From Parasulfitobacter algicola (GTDB taxonomy: Bacteria > Pseudomonadota > Alphaproteobacteria > Rhodobacterales > Rhodobacteraceae), in contig NZ_JABUFE010000006.1 of NCBI RefSeq assembly GCF_013315265.1, positions 62,001-126,000 of the forward strand: a stretch of DNA of 64,000 nt. The letters run 5' to 3'. Below are positions 48,805 through 57,471 of the stretch, one piece after another. Each line of letters opens with the position of its first letter. The stretch's first letter is position 1. The position numbers were made by a program, and so were the translations under genes. The notes under the pieces were generated by a model. The model saw only the letters and a list, made by a program, of their open reading frames with translations, had not been told where the DNA came from and searched no databases.

Positions 48805-50229
48805 TCATTTCAAGACCTCAAGCTTTGCTACGTCCAAATTTGGCCCAGCAATGACTTCGATCTGGGTCTTGCCCATACGAACCTCTGCACCAGCCTCTGC
48901 CAAAGCAGACTTCATTGCATCCAATACAACAAAATTCTTTGTCTTTATTGCTGTTTCACGCAATTCAGTAAGACGTTTCGCATATGCAGATAAATCAACG
49001 GATGGTATGTCCCAAGCGCCAAGATCATCTGTAAGCAAACCAAGCAACTGCGCGCTAGCCAAAAAAACACCTCGAAGATCATCGGATGAAAGACCGATAT
49101 ATTCCACACCATTTACTTCAAAATTTTTATGTGCGCGAATGTCATCAAAAAATGAGTGCAAATAATAAATGGCTAAAGGTAGATTTAAATCATCAGATAA
49201 CGAGTCTAAGATGCACTCATGCGGTATACTGGGTTTAACTCCTTGAGTTATATCATACCATTTTCTAATAGTTCTTTCTGCTTCCTCCCGCTTCTTTTCC
49301 GTCCAATCCATCGGCTTGCTGTAATGCGTGCTCAGCATCACGAACCGGATCACTTCGCCCGGCACACCCTGATCCAACAAGTCGCGGACGGTGAAGAAAT
49401 TGCCTAAGGATTTGGACATCTTCTTGCCCTCGACCTGCAGCATCTCGTTATGCAGCCAATAGCGGGCGAAATCGCCCTTGGGGTGGGCGCACATGGATTG
49501 GGCGATTTCGTTTTCGTGGTGGGGGAACTGAAGGTCGATCCCGCCGCCGTGGATGTCGAAGGTCTCGCCCAACAGATCATCCGCCATGGCAGAGCACTCG
49601 ATATGCCAACCGGGCCGCCCCCTGCCCCACGGGCTGTCCCACCCTGGCAGATCATCGGTCGAAGGCTTCCACAGTACGAAATCCATCGGGTTACGCTTAT
49701 AAGGCGCGACTTCGACTCGTGCGCCGGCCATCATGTCATCAATGGAACGGCCGGATAGTTTTCCATAGTTTTCATAGCTTTCGACAGCGAACAGAACGTG
49801 GCCCTCGGCCTCATACGCGTGTCCCTTAGCGACCAGCCCCTCAATCATCGCGACCATCTGCGGGATATACTGCGTGGCGCGGGGCATATGAGTGGGTTCC
49901 ATCGCGCCAATAGCCGCCATGTCCTCCAGATACCATTGCGCCGTCTCGGCGGTGATATTCTCAATGGATCGCCCCGTTTCAGCAGCGCGAGCATTGATCT
50001 TATCGTCCACATCCGTAAAATTGCGCACATAGGTCACGTGGTCGGCCCCATAGACATGCCGCAGCAGCCGGAACAGCACGTCAAACACCACCACGGGCCG
50101 CGCGTTGCCCAGATGCGCGCGGTCATAGACCGTCGGCCCACAGACATACATGCGCACGTTTTTGGGGTCGAGCGGCTGAAAGACCTCTTTCTTGCGGGTC
50201 TTCGTGTTGGTCAGTTTGATCGTTGTCAT
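48805..50229 (-). CDS. cysS: Cysteinyl-tRNA synthetase
   Basis: The 474-residue class I synthetase charges tRNA-Cys. It has [20 protein letters not shown] with the HIGH-type motif, the zinc ligands GWHIECSAM and HHENEIAQS, and KMSKS near residue 268. The C-terminal anticodon-binding region is present. Composition changes sharply: the 3' part is AT-rich (16 G+C in 60 at 49141-49200) while the 5' part is GC-rich (36 in 60 at 49501-49560), so the gene may be a recombinant mosaic. The reading frame is intact. Confidence 0.95.
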   Translation of the reverse strand: MTTIKLTNTKTRKKEVFQPLDPKNVRMYVCGPTVYDRAHLGNARPVVVFDVLFRLLRHVYGADHVTYVRNFTDVDDKINARAAETGRSIENITAETAQWYLEDMAAIGAMEPTHMPRATQYIPQMVAMIEGLVAKGHAYEAEGHVLFAVESYENYGKLSGRSIDDMMAGARVEVAPYKRNPMDFVLWKPSTDDLPGWDSPWGRGRPGWHIECSAMADDLLGETFDIHGGGIDLQFPHHENEIAQSMCAHPKGDFARYWLHNEMLQVEGKKMSKSLGNFFTVRDLLDQGVPGEVIRFVMLSTHYSKPMDWTEKKREEAERTIRKWYDITQGVKPSIPHECILDSLSDDLNLPLAIYYLHSFFDDIRAHKNFEVNGVEYIGLSSDDLRGVFLASAQLLGLLTDDLGAWDIPSVDLSAYAKRLTELRETAIKTKNFVVLDAMKSALAEAGAEVRMGKTQIEVIAGPNLDVAKLEVLK

Positions 50230-50349
50230 AGGGTCCTCACACGCGGGGTCGCGGCGGGCTTAGCAACTTCGATGGATAGATGGAATAGAAGAACGGCCCG
50301 CCTGACGATGTCAGATGGTAATGCAAATACAAATGATGCATATTTTGCT

Positions 50350-50370
50350 CATGCTAAGGGTCTTAGCATG
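50350..50370. promoter_or_regulatory. Perfect 9-base-pair hairpin between marR and cysS
   Basis: CATGCTAAG and CTTAGCATG flank a 3-base loop. It lies 28 bases past the marR stop and about 120 bases before the cysS start on the same strand. It may end the marR transcript or be a binding site. Confidence 0.5.
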
Positions 50371-50398
50371 GGCCATCATTTTGACAAAGGGTTAATTG

Positions 50399-50842
50399 CT
50401 ATTTGATCTGACCCAAAGCTGTGCGCAGTTGGCTGGGGTTGATTTCAGATAATTCGGCATCAACCTGATCATGGGTCAACCGCCATACGGGCAAAGCATC
50501 CCGCAAAAGCGCCCTGCCCTGATCTGTTAAAACCAACCGGCGCGCGCGGGCGTCTTTTTCATCAGCGATCATGTCAACCAGTTCGCGTCGTTGCAAAGGT
50601 TTCAGCGCTGCGGTCAATGTCGTACGATCCATACCCAAAAAAGGCACCAGATCTGTGATCCGCGGACCTTCAGGACGGTTCAATGACATCAAAAGTGAAA
50701 ACTGACCATTGGTTATTCCAAAGGGTTTCAATGCGACATCAAACCGGCGCGCCAATAAACGCGCAGCCCTTTGAACACTAAAGCACAAGCAACGGTCCCG
50801 CACTTCAATCGTGGCGGAAAATGGCAGATCAATCTGTTTCAT
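50399..50842 (-). CDS. MarR-family regulator
   Basis: The 147-residue winged-helix protein has the MarR core: LARRFDVALKPFGITNGQFS, RITDLVPFLGMDRTTLTAAL as recognition region, and the wing IADEKDARARRLVLTDQGRA. I start at the ATG at 50842 (MKQIDLPFSATIE); the longer frame would read through the operator-like palindrome at 50849-50866. It is divergent from the DUF1428 and GST genes and probably represses them and itself. Confidence 0.9.
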   Translation of the reverse strand: MKQIDLPFSATIEVRDRCLCFSVQRAARLLARRFDVALKPFGITNGQFSLLMSLNRPEGPRITDLVPFLGMDRTTLTAALKPLQRRELVDMIADEKDARARRLVLTDQGRALLRDALPVWRLTHDQVDAELSEINPSQLRTALGQIK

Positions 50843-50848
50843 AATATT

Positions 50849-50866
50849 TATGTTGATATCAACATA
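50849..50866. promoter_or_regulatory. Operator-like perfect palindrome (MarR)
   Basis: TATGTTGATATCAACATA is a perfect 18-base palindrome, 6 bases from the marR start and 47 bases before the DUF1428 start. MarR proteins bind such sites as dimers. Confidence 0.75.
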
Positions 50867-50913
50867 ACCAACTGTCAACCTAACGATACGATTCTGATAA
50901 AGGGGAGTTTGAA

Positions 50914-51282
50914 ATGTCTTATATTAGTGGATTTTTGCTGGCTGTACCGACTGCGAATAAAGATGAATACAAAAAACATGCCGAAGCTGCATGGCCGATT
51001 TTCAAAGACTATGGCTGTTTATCTTGTCACGAAAACTGGGGTGTGGATGTGCAAGATGGCAAGGTCACGTCGTTTCCGATGGCCGTTAAGAAAGAAGACA
51101 ATGAAACAGTTGTTTTTTCCTGGATGATATGGCCCGACAAGAAAACGGCAGATGACGGATGGGAAAAAATGATGAACGATCCGCGTATGGAGCAACTTGC
51201 GGAAATGCCCTATGATGGGATGCGCATGATGTGGGGCGGGTTCGAACCGCTGGTCGACATGCGCGCCAAAGTGTCAGCATAG
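50914..51282 (+). CDS. DUF1428 family protein (YbaA-like)
   Basis: The 122-residue cytosolic protein fits DUF1428: MSYISGFLLAVPTANKDEYK, then CHENWGVDVQDGKVTSF and VVFSWMIWPDKKTADDGWEK. Such proteins have a ferredoxin-like dimeric fold and no established reaction. AAGGGGAG precedes the ATG. It lies 11 bases ahead of the GST-like gene and divergent from marR, which suggests a small stress or detoxification unit. Confidence 0.88.
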   Translation: MSYISGFLLAVPTANKDEYKKHAEAAWPIFKDYGCLSCHENWGVDVQDGKVTSFPMAVKKEDNETVVFSWMIWPDKKTADDGWEKMMNDPRMEQLAEMPYDGMRMMWGGFEPLVDMRAKVSA

Positions 51283-51293
51283 GTACAGATGCC

Positions 51294-51950
51294 ATGACCA
51301 TTACAATCAGCGCATTTGCCTGGGTGCCCCCGTTTGCGCAGGGCTATGTGAAAGACATCCGCGCCCGTTGGGCGCTTGAGGAAGCCGGTCTGCCCTACGA
51401 ACTTCACCTGCTGCGTGGGGATGATCAGAACAGCGTGGACTACCGGTCATGGCAGCCCTTCGGGCAGGTGCCCGCCTATCGCGATGATGAGGTTGAGCTG
51501 TTCGAAAGCGGCGCGATTGTTCTGCATATCGCAGCAAAATCCGATGCCCTGCGCCCGCGTGATGCGACTGAGGCGGCAAGTGTGCAGTCCTGGGTCTTTG
51601 CCGGTTTGAACTCAATCGAACCGATCAAAGAACGCTACACGCTGCCCGATATTTTCCATGCGGGTGAGCCCTGGGTTGATCAGGCGCGACCGCATTCTGA
51701 GCACCTGCTGGACAAGCGCCTGAAATCCCTTTCCAACTGGCTGGAAGACCGCGACTGGTTGACCGGTCGGTTCAGCGTGGCCGATATCATTATGGCAACC
51801 GTTCTGCGCGGGATCGAGGACCGCCCGGTCTTCACCCAATATACCAACCTGCCCCAATATCTGACACGATGCCTGGAACGGCCCGCTTTTGAAAGGGCCC
51901 TGCAGGCACAGATGAAAACATTCGCGCAGAATGAACCAGCGCCTGCTTGA
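51294..51950 (+). CDS. Glutathione S-transferase family protein
   Basis: The 218-residue protein has an N-terminal thioredoxin-like domain (RARWALEEAGLPYELHLLRG, GQVPAYRDDEVELFESGAI) with the GST cis-Pro and Glu-Ser glutathione-binding site, and an all-helical C-terminal domain with LTGRFSVADIIMATVL. It may conjugate glutathione to electrophiles. The ATG at 51294 (MTITISAFAWVPPF) is preferred over upstream in-frame codons that overlap the DUF1428 gene. Confidence 0.9.
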   Translation: MTITISAFAWVPPFAQGYVKDIRARWALEEAGLPYELHLLRGDDQNSVDYRSWQPFGQVPAYRDDEVELFESGAIVLHIAAKSDALRPRDATEAASVQSWVFAGLNSIEPIKERYTLPDIFHAGEPWVDQARPHSEHLLDKRLKSLSNWLEDRDWLTGRFSVADIIMATVLRGIEDRPVFTQYTNLPQYLTRCLERPAFERALQAQMKTFAQNEPAPA

Positions 51951-51952
51951 TA

Positions 51953-52882
51953 TCAATTGTTCCTGATATAATACAATTCGGGAAAACAGCGTGCATCAAA
52001 TCCACGTGAATCTTCAGGATGTAGGGGACGTAATCCTTCACATGTTTCCGCCATGCAGGTCTGCGGTTTATCAGGTGTCAAATTAAAAAAGATTGTTACA
52101 TCGGCGAACATCGTCGCTGCAGGGTTCTGTTGAACAACAACAGGTATACAAGATAATGTCGCGCGAAATTGAGCGCCAGAATACCCTATATCTGAATACC
52201 GGTTACTAAGGCTGTAGTCAGCAGCGTTGTAATAAAGAGTTGCCCACATAGGAATATCCACCATCGGTATGTTGTCGGAGGTTTCAACCCCTTTTCTGTA
52301 CAAAGTCGGATTTTCTGGCGGATGCAATGTCCAGTCGTTAGATACTTTTGTAAAAGAACCTTGTTCAACTGTCAGGTCTGAACTTGTAGCAATCATTGCC
52401 TGCCAACTTGAGTCAAGGATTGTTAGATCGTGCAACGCTTGACAGGCGGTGACCTGACCCTTGAGGTCAAAGCTTGCCTCGTTTTCCACAATTTTCAACA
52501 GTGCCGGAACACGTGGAGGTATCTCACTGTCCGAGCATGGAATTTCAATCCGCATATGCTCGCTGCCACGGCGCAAAATTTGAAAACATCTTTTAAAATT
52601 AGACTGAACGTAGCTGGGATCTTTGCCCCGCGCGATAGTGACAAAGTCACGTGTTTCCACGTCATAAATCCGAAAATTGACATCCTCGGCCGTTAACTGC
52701 GCGCGGAATGCTATCTTATCAGGGCCATTGCACTGCGGATGATCTGAAATGATCTCATAGGGTGCATAGAACAGATTTCCGTTATAATCTTTGTAGACAG
52801 GCACCGAAGTTTCGGCCTGTGCATGGGACATTATGAAAATGGCAGAGAGCGATAATAAGGTTTTCTTAATATGATTATTCAT
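51953..52882 (-). CDS. Exported protein with eight cysteines, hypothetical
   Basis: The 309-residue protein has a signal peptide (MNNHIKKTLLSLSAIFIMSH, cleavage after AQA). The mature part has eight cysteines (for example HPQCNG, KRCFQ, IPCSD, TACQAL, LSCIPV, QTCMAETCEG, ARCFPE), an even number that suggests disulfides in the periplasm. I recognise no domain. Codon use is AT-rich compared with its neighbours, which hints at a separate origin. The frame continues upstream, but the signal peptide fixes the start at 52882. Confidence 0.72.
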   Translation of the reverse strand: MNNHIKKTLLSLSAIFIMSHAQAETSVPVYKDYNGNLFYAPYEIISDHPQCNGPDKIAFRAQLTAEDVNFRIYDVETRDFVTIARGKDPSYVQSNFKRCFQILRRGSEHMRIEIPCSDSEIPPRVPALLKIVENEASFDLKGQVTACQALHDLTILDSSWQAMIATSSDLTVEQGSFTKVSNDWTLHPPENPTLYRKGVETSDNIPMVDIPMWATLYYNAADYSLSNRYSDIGYSGAQFRATLSCIPVVVQQNPAATMFADVTIFFNLTPDKPQTCMAETCEGLRPLHPEDSRGFDARCFPELYYIRNN

Positions 52883-52946
52883 TGAAGCTCCAAATTTGTT
52901 TCTTATACTCAATATGGGTAAGCAAAGCTGACTTAACAAGAATGCG

Positions 52947-54035
52947 TTATAGTTTAACCACCCGCCCCTCAATCGCAGATTGTTGCGCGGCTAATCCCAT
53001 TGCAACGGCCTTGGCACCATCATCCAGAGTAACTTCCACCCTGCCCTGCCCGCGCACGACCTCCAGAAATCGCAAGTGTTGGTAAAATGTCGATCCATTA
53101 TGATCCCCTGCCTCAAGCAGATTGGGGTCAACGGGAATTTCGCGCACCTCGGGACCTTTGGGGCTGCGCGGGCTGACGATCAGTTGGGGGATTGGTGGCG
53201 CGCCCAGTTTTTCGGGCCAGAACCGGGTTGGGCCAGGCACCAGCGCTTCGATCTTGCCGCGTGGACCGACGGCGCTGATTTCTTCCTGATAGCGAGATCC
53301 TTCGGCGAACATGCATAATTCCAGCATCGCCCGGGCGCCGTTTTCGAAATCGACAATGACATAGCCGTTGTCCCAGATGTCGGGCACCTGACCGTCATAG
53401 ACTTCATTCGTATGGTTCACCGATTGTCCGGCGCTGGCCATCACACGTACCGGTTCGGACCCAAGTGTCAGCCGCATCAGGTCAAAGAAATGGCAGCATT
53501 TTTCGACCAGAGTCCCACCTGTTTGCGCGTTGAAGCGGTTCCAGTTGCCAACCTTTTGCAGGAACGGAAAGCGGTGTTCGCGGATCGTCAGCATCTTGAT
53601 CCCGCCGGTGATCTGGTCCGCCTCGGTCAGCAGTGCAGCGATGGGCGGCATATAGCGATACTCCATCGCGATCCAGACCGGCGCGGGGTAGGTCTGACCA
53701 AAGGCCTGCAACACAGGCGCATCAGTTGGATCGGTATAAAGTGGCTTTTCACATAGGATCGGCAGCGGGCGTTTATCCGCGATGGCCTGCAGTTGCGTGA
53801 CATGAAGATTATTTGGACTGACGATCACCAAGGCATCCAGCCCGTCATGGGCCAGCAGATCGTCCAATGTGCCCATCACAGCTGCCCCCCCTGCCAGATC
53901 GGCCGCCGATTGCGCCAGATCAACGACGGGATCATAGACCACCGACACCTTGGCCCCGTCCAGAAGCGCGATGTTCTGAATATGCTCTCGCCCCATCATT
54001 CCGCATCCGATGATGCCGTATTTTATTGTGTTCAC
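52947..54035 (-). CDS. Gfo/Idh/MocA-family dehydrogenase
   Basis: The 362-residue oxidoreductase has the Rossmann motif YGIIGCGMMGREHIQ, the family motif PILCEKPLY near residue 98, and GGTLVEKCCHFFDLMRL with the catalytic-type His. Family members oxidise hydroxyl groups of sugars or cyclitols with NAD(P). I start at the GTG at 54035, which has GAGGACAGCA at good spacing; the ATG at 54047 overlaps the gntR stop and is an alternative. It is co-transcribed with gntR and divergent from the monooxygenase operon. Confidence 0.88.
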   Translation of the reverse strand: MNTIKYGIIGCGMMGREHIQNIALLDGAKVSVVYDPVVDLAQSAADLAGGAAVMGTLDDLLAHDGLDALVIVSPNNLHVTQLQAIADKRPLPILCEKPLYTDPTDAPVLQAFGQTYPAPVWIAMEYRYMPPIAALLTEADQITGGIKMLTIREHRFPFLQKVGNWNRFNAQTGGTLVEKCCHFFDLMRLTLGSEPVRVMASAGQSVNHTNEVYDGQVPDIWDNGYVIVDFENGARAMLELCMFAEGSRYQEEISAVGPRGKIEALVPGPTRFWPEKLGAPPIPQLIVSPRSPKGPEVREIPVDPNLLEAGDHNGSTFYQHLRFLEVVRGQGRVEVTLDDGAKAVAMGLAAQQSAIEGRVVKL

Positions 54036-54046
54036 TGCTGTCCTCA

Positions 54047-54748
54047 TTATTTCAAGCGATTGATATAGCGCGCTTTTTCGTGATTGTACCATGTCCGTGA
54101 AAATTCGGACGGTTGCCCGTTCTGCGACCAACTGATCCTTTCGATAAAACCTGCAGGACTGCCGTGATCCATCCCAAGCGCCGCGGGCGCCCAATTTGGA
54201 ACAGGGGCCACGCCAATGCGATCTTCGACCTGTGAAATGATCAATCCAAGGTGTCCTTTATAGAAAAGATAAAGCGATTCAAGCAGGTCAGCCGCGTTAA
54301 TTTTTTTAGCAAAAGTTCCATCAAGCCAGATTTCTTCCACCGCCGCTGGTATGCCGCCCAAACGGCGCAAACGTCGAATGCGATGTGCGTCGGGACTGGA
54401 TCCGAAAAATGGTAAATCGGCAGGCTTGTGCAGACGATCAACACTGATGACACAAGCCGTTGGCAAACCGCCACCTTGGGTCAGCTCCAGACGAAAAAAA
54501 GTATAAATACTTTCCGTAACTGTCTGACTTTTAATGTAATTTCCTGATCCTTGTATGCGGTGCAATAGACCCTTAGTTTCAAGATCACCAAGAGCTTTGC
54601 GCAGGGTACCAACCGATATGCCATGCTGATCAGCCATCTGACGTTCTGGCGGCAAGCGGGTGCCATCGGGCAAGTGACCCGCTGTGATCTCGCGGATCAG
54701 CATTTCACTGATCTGAATATATTTTGGCAGCGCCGAAGAATGGGTCAT
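54047..54748 (-). CDS. GntR-family regulator (HutC/UTRA type)
   Basis: The 233-residue regulator has an N-terminal winged helix (PKYIQISEMLIREITAGHLP, RLPPERQMADQHGISVGTLR) and a C-terminal UTRA ligand domain ending ISWSQNGQPSEFSRTWYNHE. An inverted repeat in the divergent promoter region fits an operator. I infer that it controls the monooxygenase and TRAP operon in response to the substrate or an intermediate. Confidence 0.92.
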   Translation of the reverse strand: MTHSSALPKYIQISEMLIREITAGHLPDGTRLPPERQMADQHGISVGTLRKALGDLETKGLLHRIQGSGNYIKSQTVTESIYTFFRLELTQGGGLPTACVISVDRLHKPADLPFFGSSPDAHRIRRLRRLGGIPAAVEEIWLDGTFAKKINAADLLESLYLFYKGHLGLIISQVEDRIGVAPVPNWAPAALGMDHGSPAGFIERISWSQNGQPSEFSRTWYNHEKARYINRLK

Positions 54749-54777
54749 CGGTCACGCCTCCCTTTCGCGGCCAGTAA

Positions 54778-54802
54778 TTGATATACTATTGATGCATATC
54801 AA
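54778..54802. promoter_or_regulatory. Operator-like inverted repeat (GntR)
   Basis: TTGATAT and ATATCAA are exact inverse half-sites separated by 11 bases. The site lies between the divergent gntR and monooxygenase genes, 46 bases before the latter. Confidence 0.6.
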
Positions 54803-54847
54803 AGTGAATGCTACGCAAGTAGAAAATCGAAACTGGGAGGAGATTCG

Positions 54848-56005
54848 ATGACCGTTGTGCCCGTTACGTCATCAGACTTGGATGCGGCCGAGGTTTCATG
54901 GTTTTCCGCGTTGTGTTCGGATGACTATGAATATTTGGGTGTTCCAGATGGCGCGTTGCGGTCAAGCTGGGAAAATTGTCGGGATATCTTGCTTGAGGCC
55001 GAACATCAGGGCTTTCGTAATATTCTGTGTCCCTCCTCTTATCAGGTCGGCCAAGACACCCTTAGTTTTGTAGCCGGTTGCGCCTCATTAACAAGCAACA
55101 TCAATATGTTAGCTGCAATCCGCTGTGGTGAAATGCAGCCTATCATGCTGGCCCGTACCGTGGCCACGCTGGATCATATGCTTAAAGGCCGACTGACATT
55201 GAATGTCATCAGTTCTGACTTTCCTGGCGAAGTGGCCGAGAGCAATTATCGTTATCAGCGATCACGGGAAGTCGTCGAAATCCTCAAGCAGGCCTGGACG
55301 CAGGATGAGATTAACTACAGTGGTGAAGTATATGATTTCAAAGGTATAAATACCGATCCAGCCCGCCCCTATCAGCAGAATGGCGGCCCGCTTTTGTATT
55401 TCGGTGGCTATTCCCCTGCGGCGTTGGAGCTGTGCGGCCAGCACTGCGACGTCTATCTGATGTGGCCCGAGCCAAAAGACCAATTGGCTGAACGTATGCA
55501 GGCCGTGAACACGGTGGCCGAACGTTATGGTCGCACGCTGGATTACGGGCTGCGGGTGCATATGATCGTGCGTGATTCCGAAGCTGAAGCGAAGGAATAC
55601 GCCGAACATTTGGTCAGCCAGCTGGATGACGAATATGGCCAGCTGATCCGCGACCGTGCCCATGACAGCATTAGTCTAGGCGTTGCGCATCAGGCCAAAG
55701 CGCGGGAATTGGCCGATAAATTTGGATATATTGAACCGCACTTATGGACTGGTGTTGGGCGTGCGCGATCCGGCTGTGGTGCCGCGTTGGTCGGGTCAAC
55801 TGATCAGATCATGACCCAGATTGAATCGTATCAGAACATGGGCATTCGCGCCTTTATCTTCTCGGGCTATCCGCATATCGATGAATGCAAATCATTCGGA
55901 CAACGCGTGTTGCCAAACCTGAAAACCTGTTCTCTGCCCGAGGTTTACGGCAGGATCCCATCCCAAACACCAGCCACGCCACTGGGCGTAGGAGAGCGCC
56001 GCTAA
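54848..56005 (+). CDS. Luciferase-like flavin monooxygenase (SsuD-type)
   Basis: The 385-residue protein belongs to the luciferase-like superfamily. Its TIM-barrel blocks are AEHQGFRNILCPSSYQVGQD, MLARTVATLDHMLKGRLTLN followed by VISSDFPGE, and PLLYFGGYSPAALELC; the C-terminal GSTDQIMTQIESYQNMGIRA is typical. These enzymes oxidise substrates with O2 and reduced FMN delivered by a separate reductase, here encoded two genes downstream. SsuD cleaves alkanesulfonates, but this member is remote enough that the substrate is open. GGGAGGAGATTCG precedes the ATG. Confidence 0.9.
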   Translation: MTVVPVTSSDLDAAEVSWFSALCSDDYEYLGVPDGALRSSWENCRDILLEAEHQGFRNILCPSSYQVGQDTLSFVAGCASLTSNINMLAAIRCGEMQPIMLARTVATLDHMLKGRLTLNVISSDFPGEVAESNYRYQRSREVVEILKQAWTQDEINYSGEVYDFKGINTDPARPYQQNGGPLLYFGGYSPAALELCGQHCDVYLMWPEPKDQLAERMQAVNTVAERYGRTLDYGLRVHMIVRDSEAEAKEYAEHLVSQLDDEYGQLIRDRAHDSISLGVAHQAKARELADKFGYIEPHLWTGVGRARSGCGAALVGSTDQIMTQIESYQNMGIRAFIFSGYPHIDECKSFGQRVLPNLKTCSLPEVYGRIPSQTPATPLGVGERR

Positions 56006-56904
56006 TGGAACGTATCAAGCTGACCGATGATCTGGAATTTAGCCGTATTGTATATGGGATGTGGCGCTTGGGCGATGACAGCGATACGTCGCCCGCCCAC
56101 ATCCAAGCCAAGATTGAGGCCTGTCTGGAGCAAGAGCTGACAACATTTGATCAGGCCGATATCTATGGTGATTATGGCGCCGAAGCTCTTTTAGGAGCAA
56201 CGTTGAAAGCCGCCCCACAGCTGCGCGATCAAATGGAGATTATATCAAAATGTGATATCGTTGCACCGATTGGCAAATATGCGGACAAGCGAGTGAAATA
56301 CTATGACACATCGCGCGATCATATCTTAGCTTCTGTCGATAGCTCGCTAGAATATATGAATATTGAGCAGATCGATTGCCTGCTGATCCACCGGCCCGAT
56401 CCGTTGATGGACCACCACGAAACGGGCGCGGCGCTGGACGAAGTCGTGGCCAGCGGCAAGGTGCGGACGGTGGGCGTGTCGAACTTCAAGCTGCACGACT
56501 GGACGTTGTTACAATCGGCGATGAAAAATCAGTTGGTCACTAATCAGATCGAAATCAGTCTGGCCCAACACAGCCCATTTACAAACGGTGACATTGCTTA
56601 TTTGCAAGAACGTGGTGTGCCGCCGATGGCTTGGTCCCCGCTTGGGGGTGGCAGCCTGATGCGTGGTACCGATGCTGATGCTGCGCTACGGACCAAACTG
56701 GCCGATGTCGCACAAAGCAACAGTACCGATATCGCATCGGTAGCGGTGGCGTGGTTGCTGGCGCACCCGGCACGGATCATCCCCGTGATGGGCACAAATA
56801 ATCTGGACCGCATCAAACAGTTTTCCGATGCCTTTACCGTGCAGATGGACCGCGAAACCTGGTTTGACCTTTACACCGCAGCCCTAGGTAACGAGGTACC
56901 ATAG
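56005..56904 (+). CDS. Aldo/keto reductase (YdhF-like)
   Basis: The 299-residue reductase has the aldo/keto tetrad: Asp and Tyr in FDQADIYGDYG, Lys in IISKCDI and His in LLIHRPDP. The C-terminal NADPH-binding loop is in HPARIIPVMGTNNLDRI. Its ATG overlaps the monooxygenase stop as TAATG. It could reduce an aldehyde or ketone released by the monooxygenase. An upstream extension lies inside the previous gene and is not used. Confidence 0.92.
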   Translation: MERIKLTDDLEFSRIVYGMWRLGDDSDTSPAHIQAKIEACLEQELTTFDQADIYGDYGAEALLGATLKAAPQLRDQMEIISKCDIVAPIGKYADKRVKYYDTSRDHILASVDSSLEYMNIEQIDCLLIHRPDPLMDHHETGAALDEVVASGKVRTVGVSNFKLHDWTLLQSAMKNQLVTNQIEISLAQHSPFTNGDIAYLQERGVPPMAWSPLGGGSLMRGTDADAALRTKLADVAQSNSTDIASVAVAWLLAHPARIIPVMGTNNLDRIKQFSDAFTVQMDRETWFDLYTAALGNEVP

Positions 56905-56927
56905 TGGACGGCGATCAGGGGAAATTT

Positions 56928-57419
56928 ATGCAAATATTTCAACCAGATGCAGATGCGCGCAGCTTTCGGGACGCGCTTGGGCGGTTCGTGACAGGTGTTA
57001 CTGTGGTCACGGTTCCTTCGGTTGATGGCCCCATCGGAATTACAGCAAACAGCTTTTCCAGCGTATCATTAGACCCGCCTTTGGTTCTGTGGTCGCCTGC
57101 AAAATCTTCGCGTCGTTTCAAATACTTCGAAGCCGCGCCGCATTTCGCAATTCATGTTCTGGGTGAAGCGCAAAGCGAAATTTGCACGGGCTTTGCCAAG
57201 TCCTTGTCTGCCTTTGACGGGCTGGATGTAACCGAAAACGATCAAAATGTACCCCTAATCAATGGCTGTCTTGCACGATTTGAATGCAGTCTGGAGGCCA
57301 TGCATGATGCGGGCGATCATGTGATTATCGTGGGACGAGTCGAACGTGCCGCCCTGCAGGATGGCGCGCCGCTGGCTTTTGGCAGCGGCCAATATGGTCG
57401 CTTTACGAACGGACTGTAA
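56928..57419 (+). CDS. Flavin reductase (FMN-dependent, two-component partner)
   Basis: The 163-residue protein fits the HpaC/flavin_Reduct family: FRDALGRFVTGVTVVTVPSV, GITANSFSSVSLDPPLVLWS and HFAIHVLGEAQSEICTGFAK. It uses NAD(P)H to supply reduced flavin, as the luciferase-like enzyme in this operon requires. I start at the ATG at 56928 after AGGGGAAATTT; a GTG at 56904 that overlaps the previous stop would add 8 residues. Confidence 0.9.
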   Translation: MQIFQPDADARSFRDALGRFVTGVTVVTVPSVDGPIGITANSFSSVSLDPPLVLWSPAKSSRRFKYFEAAPHFAIHVLGEAQSEICTGFAKSLSAFDGLDVTENDQNVPLINGCLARFECSLEAMHDAGDHVIIVGRVERAALQDGAPLAFGSGQYGRFTNGL

Positions 57420-57471
57420 GGTCCGATAGTTAATAAGGTCCGTAAACGGGCCAAAAACGGGAGGACGCGCC

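Noticed and set aside
48111-48854. 247-codon + strand frame
   Set aside because: It is antisense to cimA and crosses the palindromic spacer.
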